Part shown: positions 1 through 4,893 of the stretch, in pieces | Layout of the letters: each line of letters begins with the position of its first letter | Numbering within the stretch: the stretch's first letter is position 1 | DNA from: CAYSNP01 sp964432485 | GTDB taxonomy: Bacteria; Bacillota; Clostridia; Christensenellales; DTU072 | Length of the DNA: 5,030 nucleotides | Direction of reading: 5' to 3' | Assembly (NCBI GenBank): GCA_964432485.1 | Contig: CAYSNP010000068.1 | Span: 1-5,030, forward strand | Translations under genes and position numbers: made by a program | The notes under the pieces: generated by a model | The model's database searches: none | Seen by the model: only the letters and a program-made list of their open reading frames with translations | Told to the model about the DNA's origin: nothing

Positions 1-74
1 GCATTTACTCGTGGGCTCCTGCTACTGACTTGCCACTGGCAACTCAGCTTAACGCATCGCCTCTCGCAAAGACG
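1..74. repeat. Long direct repeat, copy A (cut by window edge)
   Basis: These 74 bases are identical to 385-458. The copy starts at the first base of the window, so its true left end is not visible. It contains the small hairpin TTGCCactGGCAA (30-42) and ends in CTCGCAAAGACG, a string that recurs elsewhere in the window (near 4742 and 4923). No coding sequence is seen in it. It is probably part of a dispersed intergenic repeat family. Confidence 0.9.
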
Positions 75-86
75 GTGGGCAAAGTA

Positions 87-200
87 CCACCTTACGGTGA
101 CATTATGTATCAATGCCAGTGCATTGACATTATGTATTGCCTAGAGGCAACATTATGTACCATTTGTAAACAAATGGCATTATGTACCGCCTAATGGCGG
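87..200. repeat. Hairpin array 1, linker CATTATGTA
   Basis: Four exact copies of the 9-mer CATTATGTA (101-109, 128-136, 151-159, 178-186) separate five different palindromes. These are CACCttacGGTG with one flanking base each side (87-100), TCAATGCcagtGCATTGA (110-127), TTGCCtagaGGCAA (137-150), CCATTTGtaaaCAAATGG (160-177) and CCGCCtaatGGCGG (187-200). Palindrome lengths alternate 14, 18, 14, 18, 14 nt. The linker is constant and each hairpin is different in sequence but complementary within itself. No gene overlaps the array. Its function is unknown; it could be a mobile or expanding non-coding repeat, or a source of structured RNA. Confidence 0.9.
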
Positions 201-209
201 CATTTTTTT
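187..209 (+). terminator. Terminator-like hairpin with T-run at the end of array 1
   Basis: The last palindrome of array 1, CCGCC-TAAT-GGCGG, is followed by CA and then seven T residues (203-209). That matches a rho-independent terminator reading on the + strand, with a short but GC-only stem. It could end transcription of a gene to the left of the window. It may also be an accidental product of the array's structure. Confidence 0.4.
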
Positions 210-384
210 GATTGCACTTTCCGTACAAGAATAATTGTTCGCAATCATATTCAAATTGAATTTGCCTAACTGCTTTCTATACAAGAATAATTGTTCGAAT
301 ATCTCTTTTTTAATCTAAAATTAGGCAATGCTAACGCTTACTCTGGATTGCTTCGGCACTAATTTATACCCTCGTAATGCTTCC
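210..384. other. Non-coding spacer with a duplicated 18-mer
   Basis: No credible gene is seen on either strand here. The 18-mer TACAAGAATAATTGTTCG occurs at 224-241 and 280-297, each preceded by a similar CTTTC-containing stretch. TTGCCTAA (262-269) and TTAGGCAA (320-327) form an inverted pair around the second copy. CTCTGGATTGCTTCG at 341-355 recurs exactly at 4894-4908. GTAATGC and GCATTTAC (375-393) form an imperfect hairpin. Confidence 0.6.
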
Positions 385-458
385 GCATTTACTCGTGGGC
401 TCCTGCTACTGACTTGCCACTGGCAACTCAGCTTAACGCATCGCCTCTCGCAAAGACG
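385..458. repeat. Long direct repeat, copy B
   Basis: This is identical to 1-74. Here the left flank is visible: it follows CTCTGGATTGCTTCG (341-355) and an imperfect hairpin. The right end again stops after CTCGCAAAGACG, and the two copies diverge at the next base (A here, G at 75). Together with copy A it brackets array 1 and the duplicated 18-mer. Confidence 0.9.
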
Positions 459-484
459 ATTTTTATCAAAGTAGACCTAAGCAA

Positions 485-514
485 TGTATAACCAAACCGA
501 TATTAGGCAAAATA
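485..514 (+). promoter_or_regulatory. Candidate sigma-G promoter of the spoVA operon
   Basis: TGTATA (485-490) and CAAAATA (508-514) are separated by 17 nt. From memory of Bacillus sigma-G promoters (a -35 like TGnATA and a -10 like CATnnTA), the -35 fits and the -10 differs at one base. Known spoVA operons are transcribed in the forespore by sigma-G, so the position suits the role. The start of transcription would fall near 521, giving a leader of about 85 nt. This is a pattern match only. Confidence 0.45.
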
Positions 515-529
515 ATTCTAGGTACAGCT

Positions 530-613
530 ATGCAAAGAAGAAAAGAAGTAAAAGAAAAAGAAGAAATCTGCTTTCCGCCAACTGAAAGAGAGGAGTTAAG
601 GGAGCGTGGATAA
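530..613 (+). CDS. Possible 27-residue upstream ORF in the spoVA leader
   Basis: An ATG at 530 opens a 27-codon frame that ends at a TAA at 611-613, overlapping the GTG start of spoVAC by 8 nt. The peptide is almost entirely charged (Lys, Arg and Glu rich, beginning MQRRKEVKEKEE) because it reads a nearly pure purine stretch at 534-567. A weak AGGT lies about 7 nt before the ATG. The stop-start overlap resembles translational coupling, as seen between the downstream genes. The simple composition may equally mean a chance frame through a purine tract. No family is recognised. Confidence 0.2.
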   Translation: MQRRKEVKEKEEICFPPTEREELRERG

Positions 614-1058
614 GAAAGAATATGCCAAACTGGTAAGGAAAGTAATGCCGAAAACCCAGCATCTAAAGACTATGATAGCGGCATTTGTAACCGGAGGGGC
701 GATATGTATGGTAGGGCAAGGTATTTCGGACATACTTATGCTAATATTTCCAAATTTGTCAGAAGATAACTTAAGTATGTTTACATTGATTGCATTAATT
801 ACTATCACCGGCATTTTAACCGGATTTGGGGTCTATGATAAGTTTGGCTCTTTTGCAGGCGCGGGCTCGGTTATACCTATTACGGGATTCGCCAATTCTG
901 TAATTTCGCCCGCAATAGAGCATAACAGCGAAGGGATAGTGTTAGGGATTTGCGACAATATGTTCAAAATTGCCGGACCGGTTATTGTATTTGGCACTTC
1001 AGCTTCAATTGTGTTGGGGTTTATCGTATTGATTTTCAGAGGTGCTTTTGGTGGATAA
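606..1058 (+). CDS. spoVAC: Stage V sporulation protein AC (SpoVAC)
   Basis: A 150-residue membrane protein of the SpoVA complex, which moves Ca-dipicolinic acid across the inner spore membrane; B. subtilis SpoVAC has been reported to act as a mechanosensitive channel. It has the same length as B. subtilis SpoVAC as I recall it. Hydrophobic segments lie near residues 22-48, 58-76 and 123-144. The family signature runs from LTGFGVYDKFG (71-81) through AGAGSVIPITGFANS (84-98) to SEGIVLG and NMFKIAGPVIVFG (118-130). The start is GTG, because a stop lies in frame just upstream at 597-599; GAGAGGAG (588-595) is the likely ribosome binding site, about 10 nt away. It is the first gene of the operon and overlaps spoVAD by 8 nt. 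The spoVAA and spoVAB genes found upstream in Bacillus are absent, as in many Clostridia. Confidence 0.96.
   Translation: MDKKEYAKLVRKVMPKTQHLKTMIAAFVTGGAICMVGQGISDILMLIFPNLSEDNLSMFTLIALITITGILTGFGVYDKFGSFAGAGSVIPITGFANSVISPAIEHNSEGIVLGICDNMFKIAGPVIVFGTSASIVLGFIVLIFRGAFGG
1038..1044 (+). promoter_or_regulatory. Ribosome binding site that decides the spoVAD start
   Basis: AGAGGTG lies inside the end of spoVAC, six bases before the GTG at 1051. An alternative GTG at 1042 would lie inside this site and has no Shine-Dalgarno sequence of its own, so 1051 is preferred. Confidence 0.65.
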
Positions 1059-2055
1059 GAAGCAAGGCGCTACCTTATTTTTTAACAATGTTTATGTAGC
1101 AAGCACCAGCTCAATTGCAGGCGAAAAAGAGGGCGAAGGTCCATTTGGCAAATATTTTGACAGCTTGCTAAAAAAAGATGAATTGGGCACAAAATCCTTT
1201 GAACTTGCAGAAATCCGTATGCATACTTATGCCATAAAACATTTGCTTTTTAAGACAAAGCTCGCTCCTGAAGAGGTTGACTGTCTGCTAATGGGCGATT
1301 TGCTGGACGAAATTGTGGGTTCTAGCTATTCTGCAAGGGAGTTTGCTATCCCTTTTTTAGGGCTTTACAACGCTTGCGCTACTTTTGGCGAAGCATTGGC
1401 TATTGGTTCGGTTTTTATAGAGTCCGGATTTATGCAAAGGGTAATTTGTTCAACTTCCAGCCATTTTTCTACAGCTGAGCGGCAGTTTCGCTTTCCTTTG
1501 GAGCTTGGCTCTCAACGCCCGCCTCTTTCCCAATGGACGGTAACCGGTGCAGGCGCTACCTTGCTTGCCTCCTCAGGCGGAGATATTAAGATAACTTGCG
1601 TAACCATAGGCAAAGTTATAGATTTTGGCATAACTGATGCTGATGATATGGGTGCGGCAATGGCGCCTAGCGCAAGGGATACCTTAATTAACCACTTAAA
1701 AGATACCAAGCGCAAGCTAGATTACTATGACATGATTGCCACAGGGGATTTAGGCAAGGCGGGCGCAAAAATGTTTAAGCTATTAATGGAGCAAGAGGGC
1801 TACACTCTTGGCGACAACTATCAAGATTGCGGCGCTATTATTTTTGACAGAGAAGATTCTGACGTTATGCAGGGCGGAAGCGGCACAAGTTGTTCGAATA
1901 TTGTATTTAACGGATTTCTTTATAAAAAAATGTTGGAAGGCGTATATAAGAAAATACTTTTGCTGCCCACAGGCGCGCTGCTTAGCAAAACCAGCACTTT
2001 GCAAAAACAAACAATTCCTGCAGTTGCGCATGCTATTGCAATTGAGGTGGAATAA
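1051..2055 (+). CDS. spoVAD: Stage V sporulation protein AD (SpoVAD)
   Basis: A 334-residue soluble, thiolase-fold protein that in Bacillus binds dipicolinic acid and sits on the inner spore membrane with the SpoVA channel. Matches to remembered B. subtilis SpoVAD run the whole length. They include GPFGKYFD, the LLMGDLLDE segment (near 79-87), ACATFGEALAIGS with the conserved Cys at about 109, TSSHFSTAERQFRFP, TVTGAGA, GKVIDFGITDADDMGAAMAP, the ATGDLG segment, GGSGTSCS and TGALLS. Length is close to the usual 338. The fold resembles FabH-type enzymes, but in this family a binding role is known rather than catalysis. GTG at 1051 is chosen because of the ribosome binding site at 1038-1044; GTG at 1042 would add three residues. 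The TAA overlaps the spoVAE ATG by one base, so translation is probably coupled. Confidence 0.96.
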   Translation: MDKKQGATLFFNNVYVASTSSIAGEKEGEGPFGKYFDSLLKKDELGTKSFELAEIRMHTYAIKHLLFKTKLAPEEVDCLLMGDLLDEIVGSSYSAREFAIPFLGLYNACATFGEALAIGSVFIESGFMQRVICSTSSHFSTAERQFRFPLELGSQRPPLSQWTVTGAGATLLASSGGDIKITCVTIGKVIDFGITDADDMGAAMAPSARDTLINHLKDTKRKLDYYDMIATGDLGKAGAKMFKLLMEQEGYTLGDNYQDCGAIIFDREDSDVMQGGSGTSCSNIVFNGFLYKKMLEGVYKKILLLPTGALLSKTSTLQKQTIPAVAHAIAIEVE

Positions 2056-2420
2056 TGGAAACCGTGCTTTTATATATGAGAGTTTTTTTAGTAGGCGGTA
2101 TAATATGTATGATTGCGCAAGTGTTAATCAATACAACTAAGATGACTTCGGCGCGTATATTGTCTATATTCTTAATACTTGGAATGGTGCTTGAAACGAT
2201 TGGGGTATATAAAGCTATTAAAGAGTTTGGAAAGGCAGGGGCGGCCATTCCGATAATTGGTTTTGGCAGCACCTTGGCACGAGGCGTAATAGAGGACACG
2301 CTAAAAACAGGGATAGCGGGCGCATTTACAGGCGGCGTGGAAAGCATGGCGGGCGGCCTTGCGTGGGTCATTTTTTTGGCGTTTATTATAGCTTTGGTAG
2401 CCCGCTCAAAATCCAAGTAG
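2055..2420 (+). CDS. spoVAE: Stage V sporulation protein AE (SpoVAEb type)
   Basis: A 121-residue membrane protein, the third SpoVA subunit, thought to form the dipicolinic acid channel with SpoVAC. Hydrophobic segments lie near residues 5-25, 33-53 and 98-116. VGGIICMIAQ (13-22) and FGKAGAAIPIIGFGSTLARG (58-77) match the SpoVAEb family and resemble the AGAGSVIPITGFANS stretch of SpoVAC, since the two are distant paralogues. It ends in a short basic tail. The ATG shares one base with the spoVAD stop; GAGGTGG at 2044-2050 supplies the ribosome binding site. No hairpin terminator follows, so sigma-G transcripts may continue into the peptidase gene. Of the Bacillus genes AA, AB, AEa and AF, none is in the window. 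Confidence 0.94.
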   Translation: METVLLYMRVFLVGGIICMIAQVLINTTKMTSARILSIFLILGMVLETIGVYKAIKEFGKAGAAIPIIGFGSTLARGVIEDTLKTGIAGAFTGGVESMAGGLAWVIFLAFIIALVARSKSK

Positions 2421-2423
2421 CTC

Positions 2424-2452
2424 TTGACTTTAAGTTGTGAGTTTAATATAAT
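2424..2452 (+). promoter_or_regulatory. Vegetative (sigma-A type) promoter of the peptidase-efp pair
   Basis: TTGACT (2424-2429) and a perfect TATAAT (2447-2452) are spaced by exactly 17 nt. This is one mismatch from the full sigma-A consensus. It fills the 38-nt gap after spoVAE. The predicted transcription start, seven bases after the -10, is the A of the ATG at 2459, and no Shine-Dalgarno sequence lies before that ATG. The transcript is therefore predicted to be leaderless. Confidence 0.85.
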
Positions 2453-2458
2453 TTAGTT

Positions 2459-3496
2459 ATGAAGTTTTCAAAATTGCTTGAGTGTTGCAATGCTTTTATA
2501 ATTACCAATCCTGCCAACCTTTTTTATCTTTCCGGCTATAAAAATGCGGATGCTGTTATCGTTGTTTCCAACAAAGGCGCTTATTACATCACTGATGCAA
2601 GGTATACAGAAGAAGCAGGGCAAGCCATTAAACATATGGAGATTGTGGCGACCATACCTTCTGCTATTTTTGAAACTGCAGGCAAATTGCTTGAGGGAGC
2701 GTCTGATATTGGCTACGAAAAGGCTAGTATTTTGTATGCTGACTACTTAAAGATTGCAAATCTAACCCATAATTTAATAGATATAAGCGACAAGATTTCA
2801 GCTTTAAGAATGGTTAAAAGCGATAAAGAAATAGAAAAGATTAAAAATGCTCAAAGAATTACTGATAAAGTGTTTGAAAAAATCTTAGAGTATATTGCTC
2901 CTAATATTACAGAGCGACAGCTTGCAAGCAAGCTAGAAAGTCTTTTGTTTGAATATGGAGCTGACTCTTTAGCATTTACCTCGATTGTAGCTTCGGGTAC
3001 TAATACCAGCAAGCCTCATGCTCAGCGTACTGATAGGCCTCTTGCAAAAGGCGACTTAATTACATTGGATTTTGGCGCAAAAATGGGCGGATATTGCTCG
3101 GATATGACCCGAACAGTTGCGCTGGGGCATCTTAATGAGCGGGAAAAGGAAATATATTCGTTAGTATTATCCGCTCAAAGCAATGCTTTAGAGAATATTC
3201 AAGCGGGCATTAGCGGCAAAGAAGCAGATGCATTGGCAAGAAATGTATTTAAAAGTAAGGGTTATGAGCAATATTTTACCCATTCCTTAGGGCATGGGTT
3301 AGGTATTCAAGTTCATGAGCAGCCTGCACTTTCGCCAAAAAGCAGCGATATTTTGCAAGAAAATATGGTATTTTCTATTGAGCCGGGCTTGTACTTTGAA
3401 AATAAGTTTGGCATTAGGATAGAAGATTTGGTAGTTCTGGGAAAAAACGGAGTAATTAACTTGACAAAAAGCGCTAAAGATTTGATAATATTATAA
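2459..3496 (+). CDS. M24 family Xaa-Pro peptidase (YqhT/PepP-like)
   Basis: A 345-residue cytoplasmic metallopeptidase predicted to cut peptide bonds next to proline. The N-terminal creatinase-like domain covers about residues 1-118 and the pita-bread catalytic domain about 124-345. All five dimetal ligands are present: Asp204 (TLDFGAK), Asp215 (CSDMTRT), His279 (HSLGHGLG), Glu308 (SIEPGLY) and Glu322 (RIEDLV). The supporting histidines His187 (SKPHAQR) and His286 (QVHE) are also there. The C-terminus (SAKDLIIL) closely resembles remembered B. subtilis YqhT. The ATG at 2459 is the first start after an in-frame stop, so it is secure although no ribosome binding site precedes it. efp follows after 16 nt. 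Prolidase (PepQ) activity cannot be excluded from sequence alone. Confidence 0.93.
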   Translation: MKFSKLLECCNAFIITNPANLFYLSGYKNADAVIVVSNKGAYYITDARYTEEAGQAIKHMEIVATIPSAIFETAGKLLEGASDIGYEKASILYADYLKIANLTHNLIDISDKISALRMVKSDKEIEKIKNAQRITDKVFEKILEYIAPNITERQLASKLESLLFEYGADSLAFTSIVASGTNTSKPHAQRTDRPLAKGDLITLDFGAKMGGYCSDMTRTVALGHLNEREKEIYSLVLSAQSNALENIQAGISGKEADALARNVFKSKGYEQYFTHSLGHGLGIQVHEQPALSPKSSDILQENMVFSIEPGLYFENKFGIRIEDLVVLGKNGVINLTKSAKDLIIL

Positions 3497-3512
3497 GTAG
3501 CGGAGGTAAAAT

Positions 3513-4076
3513 ATGGCATTTATTACGGCAGGCGATTTTCGAAAAGGCATAACTTTTGTTTTTAATAATACTGTCCAAGTGGTGGTGGACTTTCAGCATG
3601 TTAAGCCCGGCAAAGGGGCTGCTTTTGTGCGTACCAAGATACGAAATATCATTACCGGCGGGGTAATAGAGCGCACTTTTAGCCCTTCTGATAAGTTTGA
3701 GCTAGCCCATATTACCCGTAAGAAAATGACTTATAGCTATTCGGATGGGGATATTTATTACTTTATGGATAATGAAACTTATGAGATGCTTCCGCTTAAT
3801 AAAGATATGGTACAAGATGCGCTTAACTTTATAATGGAAAATATGCTTGTCAATGTGTCTTTTTTTGGCACTGATGCCTTTAGTGTAGAGCCGGAAAACT
3901 TTGTAGAACTAAAGATTGTAGAATGCGAGCCGGGACTACCCGGCGCAACTGCTCAGCCCGGCAGCAAATCCGCTAAGCTGGAAACAGGCTACAGCATTCA
4001 AGTACCGCTATTTGTAAATGAAGGGGATACGGTACGAGTAGATACCAGAGACGGTACTTATATGTCGAGGGTGTAG
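3513..4076 (+). CDS. efp: Translation elongation factor P (EF-P)
   Basis: A 187-residue protein that binds between the ribosomal P and E sites and rescues ribosomes stalled on consecutive prolines. Three domains are visible: a KOW-like N-terminal domain (about 1-62), a central OB domain (about 67-125) and a C-terminal OB domain (about 131-187). The tip loop is VKPGKG, with Lys34 at the place of the modified lysine; the modifying enzyme is not in the window. The C-terminal signature VPLFVNEGDTVRVDTRDGTY (164-183) is intact. GGAGG (3502-3506) precedes the ATG at normal distance. It lies 16 nt after the peptidase, the pairing yqhT-efp known from Bacillus, and is most likely co-transcribed with it. 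In Bacillus, spoIIIA genes follow nearby; here a repeat array follows instead. Confidence 0.97.
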   Translation: MAFITAGDFRKGITFVFNNTVQVVVDFQHVKPGKGAAFVRTKIRNIITGGVIERTFSPSDKFELAHITRKKMTYSYSDGDIYYFMDNETYEMLPLNKDMVQDALNFIMENMLVNVSFFGTDAFSVEPENFVELKIVECEPGLPGATAQPGSKSAKLETGYSIQVPLFVNEGDTVRVDTRDGTYMSRV

Positions 4077-4093
4077 TGTAGCTAAAGCTACAC
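4076..4093. repeat. Perfect hairpin touching the efp stop codon
   Basis: GTGTAGCT and AGCTACAC form an 8-bp inverted repeat with two bases between (in practice a 7-bp stem with a TAAA loop). Its first base is the last base of the efp TAG. It could act as an efp terminator, but the following AATTATATTT is not a clean T-run. It is also the same kind of palindrome as those in the adjacent array, and its right arm is included in the 60-nt direct repeat. Confidence 0.7.
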
Positions 4094-4146
4094 AATTATA
4101 TTTGCCTATCGGCAAATGATATTACTGCGTAATGATATTCGCCTAT
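4087..4146. repeat. 60-nt direct repeat, left copy
   Basis: These 60 bases are identical to 4680-4739, exactly 593 nt away. The copy begins at GCTACAC, the right arm of the efp hairpin, and runs into array 2 as far as the CGCCTAT of its third palindrome. The two copies bracket the four-helix-bundle gene. Confidence 0.95.
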
Positions 4147-4244
4147 CGGCGAGTGAGATTACTTCGTAATGGTGGTTGGCAAATATAATATCATTGCGAA
4201 AGCAATATCATTGTGAAACAATATCATTGCAAAGCAATATCATT
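4101..4244. repeat. Hairpin array 2, linker AATGATATT and its reverse complement
   Basis: The left half has 9-nt linkers AATGATATT (4115-4123, 4131-4139) and a degenerate AGTGAGATT (4152-4160). These sit between TTTGCCtatcGGCAAA, ATTACtgcGTAAT, TCGCCtatcGGCGA and ATTACttcGTAAT. The right half has four exact copies of the reverse complement AATATCATT (4187-4195, 4204-4212, 4220-4228, 4236-4244), separated by GCGAAAGC, GTGAAAC and GCAAAGC. ATTATATTTGCC (4095-4106) is repeated inverted as GGCAAATATAAT (4178-4189). The array is therefore two units arranged head to head. No gene overlaps it. Confidence 0.9.
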
Positions 4245-4261
4245 AAATGGCTTTAATTTTC

Positions 4262-4283
4262 TAGCAATTCTTGAATTTTGCTA
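4262..4283. repeat. Imperfect dyad next to the four-helix-bundle promoter
   Basis: TAGCAATTC and GAATTTTGCTA pair around TT with a two-base bulge. The dyad ends one base before the candidate -35 box at 4285. It could be an operator or the end of the neighbouring repeat element. There is no T-run, so a terminator is unlikely. Confidence 0.4.
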
Positions 4284-4284
4284 C

Positions 4285-4313
4285 TTTACTTATAACTTAA
4301 TCTTTGATAAAAT
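4285..4313 (+). promoter_or_regulatory. Promoter of the four-helix-bundle gene
   Basis: TTTACT (4285-4290) and TAAAAT (4308-4313) are spaced by 17 nt, and the ATG begins six bases after the -10. Spacer and -10-to-ATG distance are identical to those of the peptidase promoter at 2424-2452. The predicted transcription start is the A of the ATG at 4320, so a leaderless mRNA is expected. Confidence 0.7.
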
Positions 4314-4319
4314 TAGCAT

Positions 4320-4664
4320 ATGAAAGAAAATCCTTTACTTGACAGCTCAAAAAGGTTTGCTATTGATATAGTAAACCTCTGCAATGCAATAAAAGCTAAA
4401 TCAGTCTTGATTAATCAAATTTTAAGAAGCGGAACATCAATTGGTGCAAATATTCACGAAGCACAATATGCTCATAGCAGAAACGATTTTATTGCCAAAC
4501 TTGAAATTGCTCTAAAGGAATGTTATGAAACAGAGTTTTGGCTAGAATTGTTGATGCAAACTAAATTTTTAGATGAAGAAACATTCAAAGAGCTACTGCA
4601 AAAGGCCGGTTCAATTCGTAGGCTTCTAATATCAAGTTGCATAACTGCAAAGAGCAAGAAATAA
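4320..4664 (+). CDS. Stand-alone four-helix-bundle protein (S23/IVP family)
   Basis: A 114-residue, largely helical protein of the 23S rRNA intervening-sequence protein family (PF05635/TIGR02436 type). The family pattern is clear: SKRFAIDIVNLCNAI near the start, LINQILRSGTSIGANIHEAQ (50-69), then SRNDFIAKLEIALKECYETEFWLELL (73-98). Length is normal for the family. Members are named for genes inside 23S rRNA insertions, and the Avd proteins of diversity-generating retroelements share the fold. Neither an rRNA gene nor a reverse transcriptase is in the window. The biochemical role of free-standing members is not known. The start is fixed by an in-frame TAG at 4314-4316, and no Shine-Dalgarno sequence precedes it. 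The gene sits alone between array 2 and the second 60-nt repeat copy, suggesting insertion or duplication. Confidence 0.9.
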   Translation: MKENPLLDSSKRFAIDIVNLCNAIKAKSVLINQILRSGTSIGANIHEAQYAHSRNDFIAKLEIALKECYETEFWLELLMQTKFLDEETFKELLQKAGSIRRLLISSCITAKSKK

Positions 4665-4679
4665 AAACTAAACTCCTCT

Positions 4680-4739
4680 GCTACACAATTATATTTGCCT
4701 ATCGGCAAATGATATTACTGCGTAATGATATTCGCCTAT
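4680..4739. repeat. 60-nt direct repeat, right copy
   Basis: This is identical to 4087-4146. It starts 16 nt after the stop of the four-helix-bundle gene, lacks the left arm of the hairpin that accompanies the other copy, and runs directly into GGCAAAGACGG of the header module at 4742. Confidence 0.95.
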
Positions 4740-4741
4740 TG

Positions 4742-4797
4742 GCAAAGACGGCTAGCGTTAGCCCCGCTTCTTGTTTATAAATCCCACCTTAATCATT
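4742..4797. repeat. Header module, copy 1
   Basis: The first 26 bases (4742-4767) are identical to 4923-4948, and AATCCCACCTTAATCATT (4780-4797) is identical to 4962-4979. The stretch in between differs and has one indel. GGCTA-GCGT-TAGCC forms a small hairpin. This copy leads straight into array 3. A related header, with CGCAAAGACGG and CCACCTTA, precedes array 1 at 65-94. Confidence 0.85.
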
Positions 4798-4886
4798 TGC
4801 GGAACGCAAATGTATTTCATCATTTACACAGTAAATGTATTTCACCGCTTGTGTATAGCAAGCGCATTTCATCACGCTTTAGCGTG
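4794..4886. repeat. Hairpin array 3, linker TATTTCAT
   Basis: Four different palindromes occur in a row: CATTTGCGgaaCGCAAATG (4794-4812), CATTTACacaGTAAATG (4821-4837), CGCTTG and CAAGCG around seven bases (4846-4864), and CACGCTttAGCGTG (4873-4886). They are separated by 8-nt linkers TATTTCAT, TATTTCAC and CATTTCAT, with TATTTTCC after the last. The plan is that of arrays 1 and 2, but the linker sequence is different. Confidence 0.88.
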
Positions 4887-4893
4887 TATTTTC

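Noticed and set aside
87..200. CRISPR array
   Set aside because: The constant part is only 9 nt and the variable parts are perfect palindromes of 14-18 nt, not unique spacers of about 30 nt; no cas gene is present.
1042..1050. GTG at 1042 as the spoVAD start
   Set aside because: It falls inside the AGAGGTG that is well placed for the GTG at 1051 and has no ribosome binding site of its own; the difference is three residues.
2033..2416. 127-codon open frame on the - strand
   Set aside because: It lies opposite spoVAE, whose family match is clear; it is a shadow of that gene's codon use.
2421..2458. Terminator after spoVAE
   Set aside because: The 38-nt gap has only a weak dyad around ACTTTAAGT and no T-run; it is fully explained by the promoter.
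4320..4664. Intervening sequence within a 23S rRNA gene, or a diversity-generating retroelement accessory gene
   Set aside because: The flanks are repeat arrays and efp, with no rRNA sequence, reverse transcriptase or template repeat visible in the window.
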